Part shown: piece after piece, positions 1 through 6,522 of the stretch
Layout of the letters: each line of letters opens with the position of its first letter
How positions within the stretch are numbered: the stretch's first letter is position 1
NCBI GenBank assembly: GCA_021300125.1
Contig: JAJTHX010000044.1
Coordinates: 1 to 8,971, forward strand
Direction of reading: 5' to 3'
Source of the DNA: Betaproteobacteria bacterium
GTDB lineage: Bacteria > Pseudomonadota > Gammaproteobacteria > Burkholderiales > SG8-41
Length of the DNA: 8,971 nt
Position numbers and translations under genes: made by a program
The notes under the pieces: model-generated
Seen by the model: the letters and a program-made list of their open reading frames with translations, nothing else
Database searches by the model: none
What the model was told of the DNA's origin: nothing

Positions 1-2
1 GC

Positions 3-1202
3 ATGCTGCGATTCCAGCAGGATCACCATCCCCTTGATGCCGCCGTTGCCGCGGTTTTTGTGGACGGACTGCTGGACCTCGGCCGGGCCGCCGATGCGGT
101 GCAGTGGCTGGGCCTTCTGGATGAGCGCGGTGCGGTGCGATTGCGCCTGCGCCTGCATGGCGGCGTAGTCACCCCCGCCGAAGCCGCGGCCCAAGCGCGC
201 GCAGCCCTCAACCGCAGTGACGATGCGGCATGGTGGCGCATCCTGGCCGAGGCCGCGCAGCGTCTGCCCTCGCCCCTGCTTGGCCTCGAGGCCGCAGAGG
301 CTGGCCTCGAACGCGCGCGTCCCGATGAGGCTGCTGCCGTGGCTGGCGGCCTGTGGCAGGCCTACACGGCTTACGCCCGCGGCGCCGCAAACGGGCATCA
401 GCTGCTGGCCGGCGACGAAGCCGGCTGGCTCGAATTCGCGCGGCGGCGTCTGGAAGCCGAGCCAGTGCTGGGGCGTGCCTATCTGGCGCTGCTCGCTCGC
501 GAGGCGGCGAACGAAAAGCTCCGCCGCCATGCGCAGGCCTTGCTGGTCGTGAATCTGGCCGAATCGCGGTTGCCACGCCTCGCGCTGCGCCTTTTTGCCG
601 GCTGGGACGGCGGCGCCGAGGCGCTTGATGCCGAAGCGCGGCGGGTTCTGGCGACCCTGGCCGAAAACGACGGTGACCATGGCCGCGCCCTGGAATACCG
701 GCGCAACCTTGCCCCCCCGGCGGGCATGCCGCCGGCGGTATGGCAGCTGCGTCTGGTGGCGACAGCCTTGCGCGCGGGCCAGTATGAGGAGGCCACTGGC
801 ATCGCGCGAAAGCTGGCGTCGGCGGAGGCGGCGCCGCAGCTGCAGCAGGAGTGGGCTGCGGTCACCCTGCAGTGCGCCGAGCATGGCGCATTTGAAGCCA
901 GCCAGCTGCTTGCGGAGCGCGTATTGCCCCAGGCCGATGCCGTGCTGGCGCTGCGGATCCTGGGGGCCCTCGCCGAGGGTTTTTCCCGGCTCGGCCAGCC
1001 GCAGTTTGCCGCCGAATATTTCCTGCGCGCGGCGGCGCGCGCCGGGGAGCCTGATGGCATTGCAGGGTCACGGCTGCAGGCGGGCTTGCAGCTCGCCCGC
1101 GCGGGCTTGCGCGACGACGCGCGTGCCCAGTTCGAGTGGGTGCTCAGGAACGCGCGCGACCCGGCGCAGATCGCGCTCGCCCGCCGTGAACTCGGGTTTT
1201 GA
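3..1202 (+). CDS. TPR-like helical repeat protein, probably 5'-truncated by the window edge
   Basis: The frame is open from the first bases of the window to a TGA at 1200-1202. The ATG at 3 has only two bases before it, so a ribosome binding site cannot be judged and the gene probably begins upstream. The 399 visible residues are very rich in Ala, Leu, Arg and Glu. They form successive amphipathic helix pairs of the tetratricopeptide type, for example around residues 215-245 (a pattern of small residues, then ENDGDHGRALEYRRNL) and 310-395, where 'A-x-Y-F-x-R-A' and 'A-R-x-Q-F-x-W-V-L' recur. I see no catalytic motif, signal peptide or membrane segment in the visible part. Such proteins usually act as protein-protein scaffolds. 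I do not recognise the family. It converges on the GntR gene, with 24 bp between their stops, so it is unlikely to be co-regulated with the sulfonate genes. Confidence 0.6.
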   Translation: MLRFQQDHHPLDAAVAAVFVDGLLDLGRAADAVQWLGLLDERGAVRLRLRLHGGVVTPAEAAAQARAALNRSDDAAWWRILAEAAQRLPSPLLGLEAAEAGLERARPDEAAAVAGGLWQAYTAYARGAANGHQLLAGDEAGWLEFARRRLEAEPVLGRAYLALLAREAANEKLRRHAQALLVVNLAESRLPRLALRLFAGWDGGAEALDAEARRVLATLAENDGDHGRALEYRRNLAPPAGMPPAVWQLRLVATALRAGQYEEATGIARKLASAEAAPQLQQEWAAVTLQCAEHGAFEASQLLAERVLPQADAVLALRILGALAEGFSRLGQPQFAAEYFLRAAARAGEPDGIAGSRLQAGLQLARAGLRDDARAQFEWVLRNARDPAQIALARRELGF

Positions 1203-1207
1203 CCGCC

Positions 1208-1227
1208 GCGCAGCTCAAGGGCTGCGC
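1208..1227. terminator. Possible bidirectional hairpin between convergent genes
   Basis: A perfect 7-bp inverted repeat, GCGCAGC at 1208-1214 and GCTGCGC at 1221-1227, encloses a 6-base loop between the stops of the TPR-like gene and the convergent GntR gene. Its right arm touches the GntR stop codon. There is no adjacent T-tract on either strand, so it is at best a weak or Rho-assisted terminator. It could also be a chance repeat in GC-rich DNA. Confidence 0.35.
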
Positions 1228-1985
1228 TAGCGCGCTGCCGTTTTCCACAAATCGCTCAGGTATTCGTGTGCCGCCGTGTTGATCCAGCTGCGGCGGTATT
1301 CCACCGGCGAGTCGTTATAGCTGTAGGCAATGCGGCGCAGGAACAGCGCCGGCTGGCCTGCACGCATGCCCAGCACGGCCGCGACCGCAGCCGGAGGCAG
1401 CACCGCCGACAAGCGTTCGCCGATGCGCACCACGTTCACGCCGTAGCGCGCCTGGTAAAGCCCGTAGATGGTGCCTTCACGGCCGCGAAAGGCGGCTTCG
1501 TCGAGTTTCGGGAACTGTTCGGTCGGGACCGTGATGGCGTCCAGCACCACCGGCTGGCCGTCCAGCTTGAGCAGGTTCTGCACGCGCACCACCCGCGTGC
1601 CCCGGACGAGCCCGAAATCTCGTTCGTCGTGTTCATCCGAGCGTTCCTTGCGGAAGCCCTGCAGTTCCGAAACCGGAAACTCGCGGCGGCCGTCCTTGCC
1701 GCCGACATGAAAAAAGTAGAACAGCGTGCGGTCTTCGGTGTGCGTCGCAACAAAAGTGCCGCGTCCCTGCTGCCGTACCAGGATGCGGCCAGCCACCAGT
1801 TCATCGATGGCGCGGCGGACGGTGCCGATGGACACGCCGAACTGCTGTGCCAGCTGGGTCTCGCTGGGAATGGCTTCGCCCGGCTTCCACTCTCCTGCAG
1901 CGAGGGCCCGGGTGATGCGCCACTGCACTTCACGGTAGAGCGGGGCTGCGGCAGGTGCAGCGGGCAGGGGGGTGAATACGGCCAT
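1227..1985 (-). CDS. GntR-family (HutC subfamily) transcriptional regulator, candidate regulator of suyAB
   Basis: The 252-residue length is typical of HutC-type GntR regulators. An N-terminal winged helix-turn-helix spans about residues 15-80, with the family pattern L-Y-R-E-V near 16-20, P-G-E-x-I-P-S-E near 35-42 and a wing ending in Q-G-R-G-T-F-V (73-79). A UTRA ligand-binding domain follows at about 95-245, ending in the usual 'Y-x-x-x-x-P-V-E-Y-x-R-S' segment. An in-frame TAA (minus strand, 1998-2000) lies 12 nt before the ATG, so this ATG is the first possible start. No good Shine-Dalgarno is seen. The gene is divergent from suyA with 149 bp between starts. That region carries a perfect palindrome over the suyA -35 box, which suggests repression relieved by a pathway ligand. 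The ligand is unknown; sulfolactate or a related metabolite is an inference. The family is certain; the target is inferred. Confidence 0.93.
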   Translation of the reverse strand: MAVFTPLPAAPAAAPLYREVQWRITRALAAGEWKPGEAIPSETQLAQQFGVSIGTVRRAIDELVAGRILVRQQGRGTFVATHTEDRTLFYFFHVGGKDGRREFPVSELQGFRKERSDEHDERDFGLVRGTRVVRVQNLLKLDGQPVVLDAITVPTEQFPKLDEAAFRGREGTIYGLYQARYGVNVVRIGERLSAVLPPAAVAAVLGMRAGQPALFLRRIAYSYNDSPVEYRRSWINTAAHEYLSDLWKTAAR

Positions 1986-2018
1986 GGGCGATGCAGCTTA
2001 GCACGGCAATGGCGGATT

Positions 2019-2041
2019 CATATAGGTCATATAGTTGACCT
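2019..2041. promoter_or_regulatory. Putative GntR operator in the suyA-regulator intergenic region
   Basis: AGGTCA (2024-2029), TATAGT (2030-2035) and TGACCT (2036-2041) form a perfect 6-6-6 inverted repeat. Overlapping it, CATATAG occurs twice in direct orientation with a 9-bp period (2019-2025 and 2028-2034). The right half-site overlaps the -35 hexamer of the candidate suyA promoter, so a bound dimer would block RNA polymerase. HutC-type regulators commonly bind short AT-centred palindromes with GT...AC ends, which fits. The assignment to the adjacent GntR protein is inferred. Confidence 0.6.
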
Positions 2042-2064
2042 GCCGGAAAGCGCGGAGTTAGCAT
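2035..2064 (+). promoter_or_regulatory. Candidate sigma-70 promoter of suyAB
   Basis: TTGACC (2035-2040) matches five of six bases of the -35 consensus. TAGCAT (2059-2064) matches four of six of the -10 consensus, with an 18-bp spacer. A start site near 2070-2072 would give a leader of about 65 nt before the suyA ATG. The overlap with the palindrome fits operator-controlled expression. The -10 match is modest. Confidence 0.5.
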
Positions 2065-2065
2065 C

Positions 2066-2103
2066 TGCGGCCCTGCATCACGGTGTTCCCTCACCGGGCC
2101 GCA
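2066..2103 (+). promoter_or_regulatory. Hairpin in the suyA leader
   Basis: TGCGGCCC (2066-2073) is perfectly complementary to GGGCCGCA (2096-2103). Inside it, GGTG (2082-2085) can pair with CACC (2092-2095) around a TTCCCT loop, leaving an 8-base bulge on the 5' side. There is no T-tract, so it is not a terminator. It could stabilise the transcript or be a second protein-binding palindrome. If transcription starts near 2071, the outer 5' arm would be only partly transcribed, which weakens an RNA role. No known riboswitch class is recognised. Confidence 0.3.
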
Positions 2104-2124
2104 ACCTACCCACAGTGTTCACTC

Positions 2125-2130
2125 AGGAGG
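2125..2130 (+). promoter_or_regulatory. Strong ribosome binding site of suyA
   Basis: A full AGGAGG lies four bases before the ATG at 2135. This fixes the start and suggests high translation. Confidence 0.85.
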
Positions 2131-2134
2131 CGTA

Positions 2135-2416
2135 ATGATTCATTTGCTGGTTCACGACAAGAAGGACACGGTCGGAGTGGCCGTAATCGAAGGCATCAAG
2201 GCCGGTCAGGAGATGATCGGCTGGGTGATGGAGGATGACTCGACGATCAAGGTCAAGGCGATCAACGACATCCCGATCGGCCACAAGGCGGCAATCCGCG
2301 AGATCAAGAAAGGCGATACCGTGATCAAGTACGGTTTCGACATCGGCAAGGCGGTCGCCGATATCAAGGTCGGCGAGCATGCGCATGTCCACAACATCAA
2401 AACCAAGCGCTGGTAA
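2135..2416 (+). CDS. suyA: (2R)-sulfolactate sulfo-lyase, small (alpha) subunit
   Basis: SuyA is the small SAF-type subunit of the cytoplasmic lyase (EC 4.4.1.24) that cleaves (2R)-3-sulfolactate to pyruvate and sulfite. The 93-residue product is about the size expected for a free SuyA. It shows the recognisable pattern 'I-P-I-G-H-K-A-A-I-R' (residues 46-55), 'K-G-D-T-V-I-K-Y-G' (59-67), 'D-I-G-K-A' (69-73) and a C-terminal 'G-E-H-x-H-V-H-N' followed by K-T-K-R-W (80-93). This fold also forms the N-terminal domain of altronate and galactarate dehydratases. The C-terminal KTKRW and the paired SuyB-type large subunit separate it from those. It is the first gene of a two-gene operon, with 36 bp to suyB, behind a strong ribosome binding site and a palindrome-controlled promoter. 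The assignment is by recognition of the sequence, without alignment. Confidence 0.92.
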   Translation: MIHLLVHDKKDTVGVAVIEGIKAGQEMIGWVMEDDSTIKVKAINDIPIGHKAAIREIKKGDTVIKYGFDIGKAVADIKVGEHAHVHNIKTKRW

Positions 2417-2452
2417 GCGCCGGTCAGCCCGAACATTCCGGAGACTCCAACA

Positions 2453-3622
2453 ATGATCAACAGCAAAACCACCTTCATGGGCTATCGTCGCGAAAACGGC
2501 CGCGTCGGTGTCCGCAACCACGTGCTGATCCTGCCCGTTGACGACCTGTCGAACGCCGCGGCCGAAGCAGTTGCCAACAACATCAAGGGCACCCTTGCGA
2601 TTCCGCACCCCTACGGCCGCCTGCAGTTCGGCGCCGACCTCGACCTGCATTTCCGCACCTTGATCGGCGCCGGCTCCAACCCCAACGTGGCCGCCGTAGT
2701 GGTGATCTGCATCGAGGAAGGCTGGGCCAAGAAGGTCGGTGACGGCATCGCCAAGACCGGCAAGCCGGTCACCGGCTTCGGCATCGAACTGCACGGCGAC
2801 CATGACACCATCCTGCGCGCCTCCAAGGTCGCGAAGGAATATGTGCAGTGGGCTTCCGAACTGCAGCGCGTCGAGTGCCCGATCAGCGACCTCTGGGTCT
2901 CCACCAAGTGCGGCGAGTCCGACACCACCTCCGGCTGCGGCGCCAACCCCACCGTGGGCAGCGCTTTCGACAAGCTCGAGCCGCTGGGCGTGACCATGTG
3001 CTTCGGTGAAACCACCGAGCTCACCGGTGGCGAGAACATTGTCGCTGACCGCTGCGCCACGCCGCAGGTGCGCGAGGACTTCATGAAGATGTTCAACCGC
3101 TATCAGGAAGTCGTCGAGCGCCACAAGACCAGCGACCTGTCGGAATCACAGCCGACCAAGGGCAACATCGCCGGCGGCCTGACCACGATCGAGGAAAAGG
3201 CGCTGGGCAACATCCAGAAGATCGGCAAGAACTGCAAGGTCATCGGCGTGCTCGACAAGGCCGAGACTCCGACCAGGCCCGGCCTCTGGTTCATGGACTC
3301 GTCCTCCGCCGCGGCCGAGATGGTCACGCTGTGCGCGGCCTCGGGTTACGTGGTGCATTTCTTTCCCACCGGCCAGGGCAATGTGATCGGCAACCCGATC
3401 ATCCCGGTGATCAAGCTGTGCGCGAATCCGCGCACCGTGCGCACGATGGGTGAGCATGTCGATTACGACTGCTCGGGCCTGCTGCAGCGGGAGAAGAACC
3501 TCGACCAGACCGGCGACGAGCTGATCGAAGTCATGCTGCGCACCTGTAACGGCCGGCTGACCGCGGCCGAGGCGCTGGGCCATCGCGAGTTCGTGATGAC
3601 CCGCCTTTACGAAAGCGCATAA
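2453..3622 (+). CDS. suyB: (2R)-sulfolactate sulfo-lyase, large (beta) subunit
   Basis: SuyB is the catalytic subunit that with SuyA performs the desulfonation of 3-sulfolactate, leaving pyruvate for central metabolism and sulfite for disposal. The 389 residues match the usual length. They contain hallmark segments: '[10 protein letters not shown]' (14-23), a conserved 'P-V-D-D-L-S-N-A' (28-35), the Cys-rich '[14 protein letters not shown]' (152-165), 'F-G-E-T-x-E-L-x-G-G-E' (184-194) and '[12 protein letters not shown]' (304-315). The superfamily is the UxaA/GarD hydro-lyases, which are iron-dependent; the cysteines at 153, 162 and 201 are candidate metal ligands (inference). The ATG at 2453 is preceded by CGGAGA at about 2439-2444; a second ATG at codon 9 is less well placed. 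A terminator follows directly, so suyAB looks like a complete transcription unit. No dehydrogenase that would supply the R-isomer, and no sulfite exporter, adjoins it. Confidence 0.94.
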   Translation: MINSKTTFMGYRRENGRVGVRNHVLILPVDDLSNAAAEAVANNIKGTLAIPHPYGRLQFGADLDLHFRTLIGAGSNPNVAAVVVICIEEGWAKKVGDGIAKTGKPVTGFGIELHGDHDTILRASKVAKEYVQWASELQRVECPISDLWVSTKCGESDTTSGCGANPTVGSAFDKLEPLGVTMCFGETTELTGGENIVADRCATPQVREDFMKMFNRYQEVVERHKTSDLSESQPTKGNIAGGLTTIEEKALGNIQKIGKNCKVIGVLDKAETPTRPGLWFMDSSSAAAEMVTLCAASGYVVHFFPTGQGNVIGNPIIPVIKLCANPRTVRTMGEHVDYDCSGLLQREKNLDQTGDELIEVMLRTCNGRLTAAEALGHREFVMTRLYESA

Positions 3623-3632
3623 CTGCTGCAAG

Positions 3633-3680
3633 AACGCGTGCCGCAGGCGGGATTGCCCGGCTGTGGCACGCGTTTTCGTT
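3633..3680 (+). terminator. Rho-independent terminator after suyB
   Basis: AACGCGTGCCGCAG (3633-3646) pairs with CTGTGGCACGCGTT (3661-3674) over 14 bp with one G-U pair. CGGG and CCCG inside the 14-base loop can extend the stem. A T-rich run (TTTTCGTTT from 3673) follows. The structure starts 11 bases after the suyB stop and separates suyAB from the next cluster, though read-through is possible. Confidence 0.78.
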
Positions 3681-3752
3681 TGGATTGTTCTGTTGTTTTC
3701 AATTCTGCAGTGACGGCCTGCAGCCGCGGGCCCGACGGAGCCAGCTGATTCC

Positions 3753-5399
3753 ATGACCGCCTTGCGTGGTGCCGATATTTTTTGCCGTTCGCTTGCCGCA
3801 GCCGGTCTGCGCAGGGTGTTTGCGCTGTCCGGCAATCACATCATGCCGCTCTACGACGCGGCGATCGAAGCCCGGCTTTCCCTCACCCATGTCCGCTACG
3901 AGGGCGCGGCGGTGCATATGGCCGATGCCTGGGCGCGGCTCACCGGCGAACCGGGCATCGTCTGGCTGACCGGGGGTCCCGGCCACGCCAACGGCGTGGG
4001 CGCGCTCTACACCGCGCTGGCGGCGGAGTCGCCGCTGGTGATGGTTTCCGGCCACGCACCGCTCAACGAACTGGGCCGCGGCGCTTTCCAGGAAATGCGC
4101 CAGGCCGACATCGCTGCGCCGCTGTGCAAGGCCTCGTGGACCGTAGCCTGTGCCGAGGACATGGGGGCGGATATTGCGAAGGCCTGTCGCATTTCACGCG
4201 CGGGCCGTCCGGGTCCGGTGCATCTGAGTCTGCCCGCCGACCTGCTCGATGCGAAACCCGAAAACGGGGAAAGCCTGATTGCGGCCGCTGCAGATTTCCG
4301 CGCGGCTGAGCAGACGCTGGATGACAAGGCCTGTGCCGCGCTGCTCGAGCAATTGCGGGGCGCGGCGCGGCCGTTGTTCCTCCTGGGCCCGGTGATGTCG
4401 CAGGCGCCGGTAACCGCCCTGGTCAAATCCCTGGCTGCGGCCAGCGGCGTGCCGGCGCTGGTGATGGAAAGCCCCCGCGGCGTCAACGATCCCTCGCTCG
4501 GCGCCTTTGCCGGCGTGCTGGCCAGGGCCGATCTGATCCTGCTCATCGGCAAGCAACCCGATTTCACGCTGAAATTCGCCAGGACACCTGCGGTGGCCGC
4601 GGACTGCCGTTTTGTGGTGATCGACCCCGACGCCGAAGTGCTGCAGCGCTCGCTGGCCAACATCGGTGCCGAGCGCGTGGCCCTTTCGGCGCAGGCCGAT
4701 ACCGCAGCGGCGGTGCGCAAGCTGGCGGCGGCCTTCGCTGCAAAACCTGCGAGCCGGCAGTGGTTCGACACTGTCATGGCCGCAGTGAGTTACCGGCCTG
4801 CGGCCTGGCAGGATATCGACAGCGACAGGGAGGGAGCGCGGCCGGTGCATCCGGCCGAACTCGGCCGTGCGGTGCAGGCGGTGCTGTCTGCGGCGCCTGA
4901 AGCGGTGTTTGTCGCCGATGGCGGAGAGATCGGCCAGTGGGCGCAGGCCTGCATCAGCGCGCCTGCAAGGGTCATCAACGGTGTCGGAGGCTCGATCGGC
5001 AGCGGCATTCCATTCGCTCTGGCCGCGCGCATGGCACACCCGGGCGCCACCGTGATCGCGGTGATGGGCGACGGGTCGGCCGGGTTTCACCTGATGGAGT
5101 TTGACACCGCGGTGCGCGAGGGCGTGCCGATGGTGGTGGTGGTCGGCAACGACACCTGCTGGAATGCCGAATACCAGATCCAGTTGCGCAGCTACGGCAA
5201 GGAGCGTGCGCACGGCCTCGAGCTGCAGGCCACGCGTTATGATCAGGTGGCCGCGGCACTGGGCGGCCACGGCGAGCTGGTGACGCGCGCCGCGGAACTG
5301 AAGCGCGCGCTCGAGCGCGCGCTGGCGAGCGGCAAGCCCGCCTGCGTCAATGTCATGATCCAGCGCATCGCCGCGCCGACGGTGACGATGCCGGTATAA
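3753..5399 (+). CDS. Thiamine-diphosphate-dependent enzyme of the acetolactate synthase superfamily, substrate unknown
   Basis: The 548 residues have the three-domain layout of the acetolactate synthase/benzoylformate decarboxylase superfamily. The N-terminal pyrimidine-binding domain (about 1-170) has the cofactor-activating Glu at position 50 in 'R-Y-E-G-A-A-V-H-M-A-D-A', then 'G-G-P-G-H-A-N-G' (74-81) and 'F-Q-E' (112-114). A middle domain follows at about 190-330. The C-terminal diphosphate-binding domain (about 370-540) has Gly-Asp-Gly at 439-441 and Asn-Asp at 466-467, the Mg2+ site. Usual members decarboxylate a 2-oxo acid and may ligate the product. It does not carry the pattern I know from sulfoacetaldehyde acetyltransferase, so a sulfonate substrate is not shown. 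The ATG at 3753 is the only start after an in-frame TGA at 3711; its nearest Shine-Dalgarno-like bases (ACGGAG, 3735-3740) are rather far away. It lies 12 bp before an sdhB-like gene, so the two are probably co-transcribed. I see no convincing promoter in the 130 bp after suyB. Confidence 0.85.
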   Translation: MTALRGADIFCRSLAAAGLRRVFALSGNHIMPLYDAAIEARLSLTHVRYEGAAVHMADAWARLTGEPGIVWLTGGPGHANGVGALYTALAAESPLVMVSGHAPLNELGRGAFQEMRQADIAAPLCKASWTVACAEDMGADIAKACRISRAGRPGPVHLSLPADLLDAKPENGESLIAAAADFRAAEQTLDDKACAALLEQLRGAARPLFLLGPVMSQAPVTALVKSLAAASGVPALVMESPRGVNDPSLGAFAGVLARADLILLIGKQPDFTLKFARTPAVAADCRFVVIDPDAEVLQRSLANIGAERVALSAQADTAAAVRKLAAAFAAKPASRQWFDTVMAAVSYRPAAWQDIDSDREGARPVHPAELGRAVQAVLSAAPEAVFVADGGEIGQWAQACISAPARVINGVGGSIGSGIPFALAARMAHPGATVIAVMGDGSAGFHLMEFDTAVREGVPMVVVVGNDTCWNAEYQIQLRSYGKERAHGLELQATRYDQVAAALGGHGELVTRAAELKRALERALASGKPACVNVMIQRIAAPTVTMPV

Positions 5400-5411
5400 C
5401 GGAGTGTCTGA

Positions 5412-6125
5412 ATGCAAACCCTGAAAGTCAGGATCTGGCGCGGCGCCGAAAACGGCGCCTTCCAGGAATTCGAGGTGCCGAGGCTGGAGAGCCAAACCGT
5501 GCTCGACGTGGTGACCCATGTCCAGCGCAAATGTGATCCCACCCTGGCCTACCGCTTTGCCTGCCGCGTCGGCGTCTGCGGTTCCTGCGCGATGACGGTC
5601 AACGGCCAGTCGCGCTGGACCTGCCGCACCCATGTCGACAAGGTCGCCGAGAACGGCACGGTTGAAATCGCGCCGCTGCGCAACCTGCCGGTGGTGAGGG
5701 ACCTGGTCACCGACATGCGCGAGTTTTTCGACAAGTGGGCCAAGGCCCGTGGCCGCTTCACCGGCTCGAAAACGCGCAAGGATGACTTCGAGCGCGTCTC
5801 GCCCGAATCGAAAGAGCGCAAGCGCGTGGACGCCGGCATCGAGTGCATCGGCTGCGGCGTCTGCTACAGCGCCTGCGACGTGGTGAGCTGGAACAGGGAT
5901 TACCTCGGGCCGGCGGCACTGAACCGCGCCTGGACCCTGGTCAACGATGTGCGCGATACCGCGCAGGCCGAACGCCTGGCCGCGGTGGCGGGGGATGCCG
6001 GCTGCCATGCCTGCCATACCCACACCAACTGCACCGAGCGCTGCCCCAAGGGACTGTCACCGACCGCAGGCATCGCCGGGCTCAAGCGCGCGGTGCTGTC
6101 GGCCACCCTGAGTGGAAAAATTTAA
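5412..6125 (+). CDS. Succinate dehydrogenase/fumarate reductase-type iron-sulfur subunit (SdhB/FrdB-like)
   Basis: SdhB-type proteins pass electrons from a flavoprotein to quinone through three iron-sulfur clusters on the cytoplasmic face of the membrane. All ligands are visible in the 237 residues. The [2Fe-2S] site is Cys51, 56, 59 and 71; Cys59 resembles FrdB, since E. coli SdhB has Asp there. The [4Fe-4S] site is Cys145, 148 and 151 with Cys211, and the [3Fe-4S] site is Cys155, 201 and 207. The 'N-R-D-Y-L-G-P-A-A-L' segment (161-170) matches the family region following the third Cys block. An additional Cys198 is not a usual ligand. CGGAGTG at 5400-5406 serves as ribosome binding site, just after the stop of the ThDP gene. 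The gene is followed by two membrane anchors, but no flavoprotein (SdhA/FrdA) occurs in the window. The housekeeping succinate dehydrogenase is therefore unlikely; a specialised oxidoreductase is more plausible. Confidence 0.9.
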   Translation: MQTLKVRIWRGAENGAFQEFEVPRLESQTVLDVVTHVQRKCDPTLAYRFACRVGVCGSCAMTVNGQSRWTCRTHVDKVAENGTVEIAPLRNLPVVRDLVTDMREFFDKWAKARGRFTGSKTRKDDFERVSPESKERKRVDAGIECIGCGVCYSACDVVSWNRDYLGPAALNRAWTLVNDVRDTAQAERLAAVAGDAGCHACHTHTNCTERCPKGLSPTAGIAGLKRAVLSATLSGKI

Positions 6126-6175
6126 TGTTTAAAATCAGATACATAAAGAACCACTTCGGGAAGGAAGTGCAGTGA
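6125..6175 (+). CDS. Possible 16-residue coupling ORF between sdhB-like and anchor genes
   Basis: An ATG at 6125-6127 overlaps the sdhB-like stop by one base (TAATG). It opens 16 codons encoding a basic, aromatic-rich peptide (MFKIRYIKNHFGKEVQ) that stops at TGA 6173-6175, overlapping the GTG start of the next gene (GTGA). The segment is clearly more AT-rich than its surroundings. It may carry ribosomes across the gap (translational coupling) rather than make a functional peptide. No distinct ribosome binding site is visible, and a chance ORF is possible. Confidence 0.3.
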   Translation: MFKIRYIKNHFGKEVQ

Positions 6176-6522
6176 GCCAGCGTTCCGAAGTGCTGCTCTG
6201 GGGGGCGCAGCGGGTGAGCGCGATGGTGCTCGCGCTGTGCGTGGGGGTGCATCTGGTGACCATGATTATCGCCGTGCGCAGCGGACTTTCGGGCGCCGAA
6301 ATCCTTGGCCGCACCCAGGGCAACGTTGCATGGTTCGCGTTCTACACTCTTTTTGTTATCGCCGTGTCCGTGCATGCGCCGATCGGCCTGCGCACCATAC
6401 TCGGCGAGACGCTGGGCTGGCGCGGTTCCGCAACCAACCTGCTGATCGCCGTGTCCGGCGTCATTCTTGCGCTGTGGGGCATGCGTGCAGTGTTTGCGGT
6501 GTTCGGCGGAGGCCAGGCATGA
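6172..6522 (+). CDS. Cytochrome b-type membrane anchor, first of two SdhC-like subunits
   Basis: This 116-residue protein has three hydrophobic helices at about 15-35, 50-70 and 88-108, as in the anchor subunits of succinate dehydrogenase/fumarate reductase. Those subunits hold heme b and the quinone site. Arg14-Val-Ser16 precedes helix 1, and His68 stands in H-x3-G-L-R (68-74). In this family that position is a heme-b ligand; His27 is another histidine within the membrane. The start is GTG at 6172, preceded by AAGGAAG at 6161-6167; the 46-bp gap from the iron-sulfur gene is AT-rich. The end overlaps the next gene (ATGA), which indicates translational coupling. Its motif layout is the same as that of the following gene, so it is better described as a second SdhC-like copy than as a clear SdhD. 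Confidence 0.75.
   Translation: MSQRSEVLLWGAQRVSAMVLALCVGVHLVTMIIAVRSGLSGAEILGRTQGNVAWFAFYTLFVIAVSVHAPIGLRTILGETLGWRGSATNLLIAVSGVILALWGMRAVFAVFGGGQA

Noticed and set aside
2123..3124. Long minus-strand open frame (333 codons) opposite suyA and suyB
   Set aside because: It lies opposite two strongly recognisable genes and has no credible protein pattern. GC-rich codon bias opens such antisense frames.
2135..3622. Altronate or galactarate dehydratase (UxaA/GarD) instead of SuyAB
   Set aside because: Same superfamily, but the separate 93-residue small subunit ending in KTKRW and the specific large-subunit segments fit sulfolactate sulfo-lyase better, and no hexuronate genes are nearby.
3753..5399. 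Sulfoacetaldehyde acetyltransferase (Xsc), tempting because of the sulfonate context
   Set aside because: The N-terminal motifs around the catalytic Glu and G-G-P-G-H-A-N-G do not match Xsc as I know it, it is shorter, and no phosphate acetyltransferase gene is adjacent.
6003..6017. CxxCH-like heme c motif in the iron-sulfur protein (residues 198-202)
   Set aside because: Cys201 is needed as a [3Fe-4S] ligand by spacing to Cys207 and Cys211, and the protein has no export signal, so covalent heme c attachment is not expected.
4194..6023. Minus-strand open frame of 609 codons opposite the ThDP and iron-sulfur genes
   Set aside because: The sense strand carries two genes with complete cofactor motifs. 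The antisense product is His/Arg/Gly-rich and of low complexity, as expected from the complement of GC-rich coding DNA.
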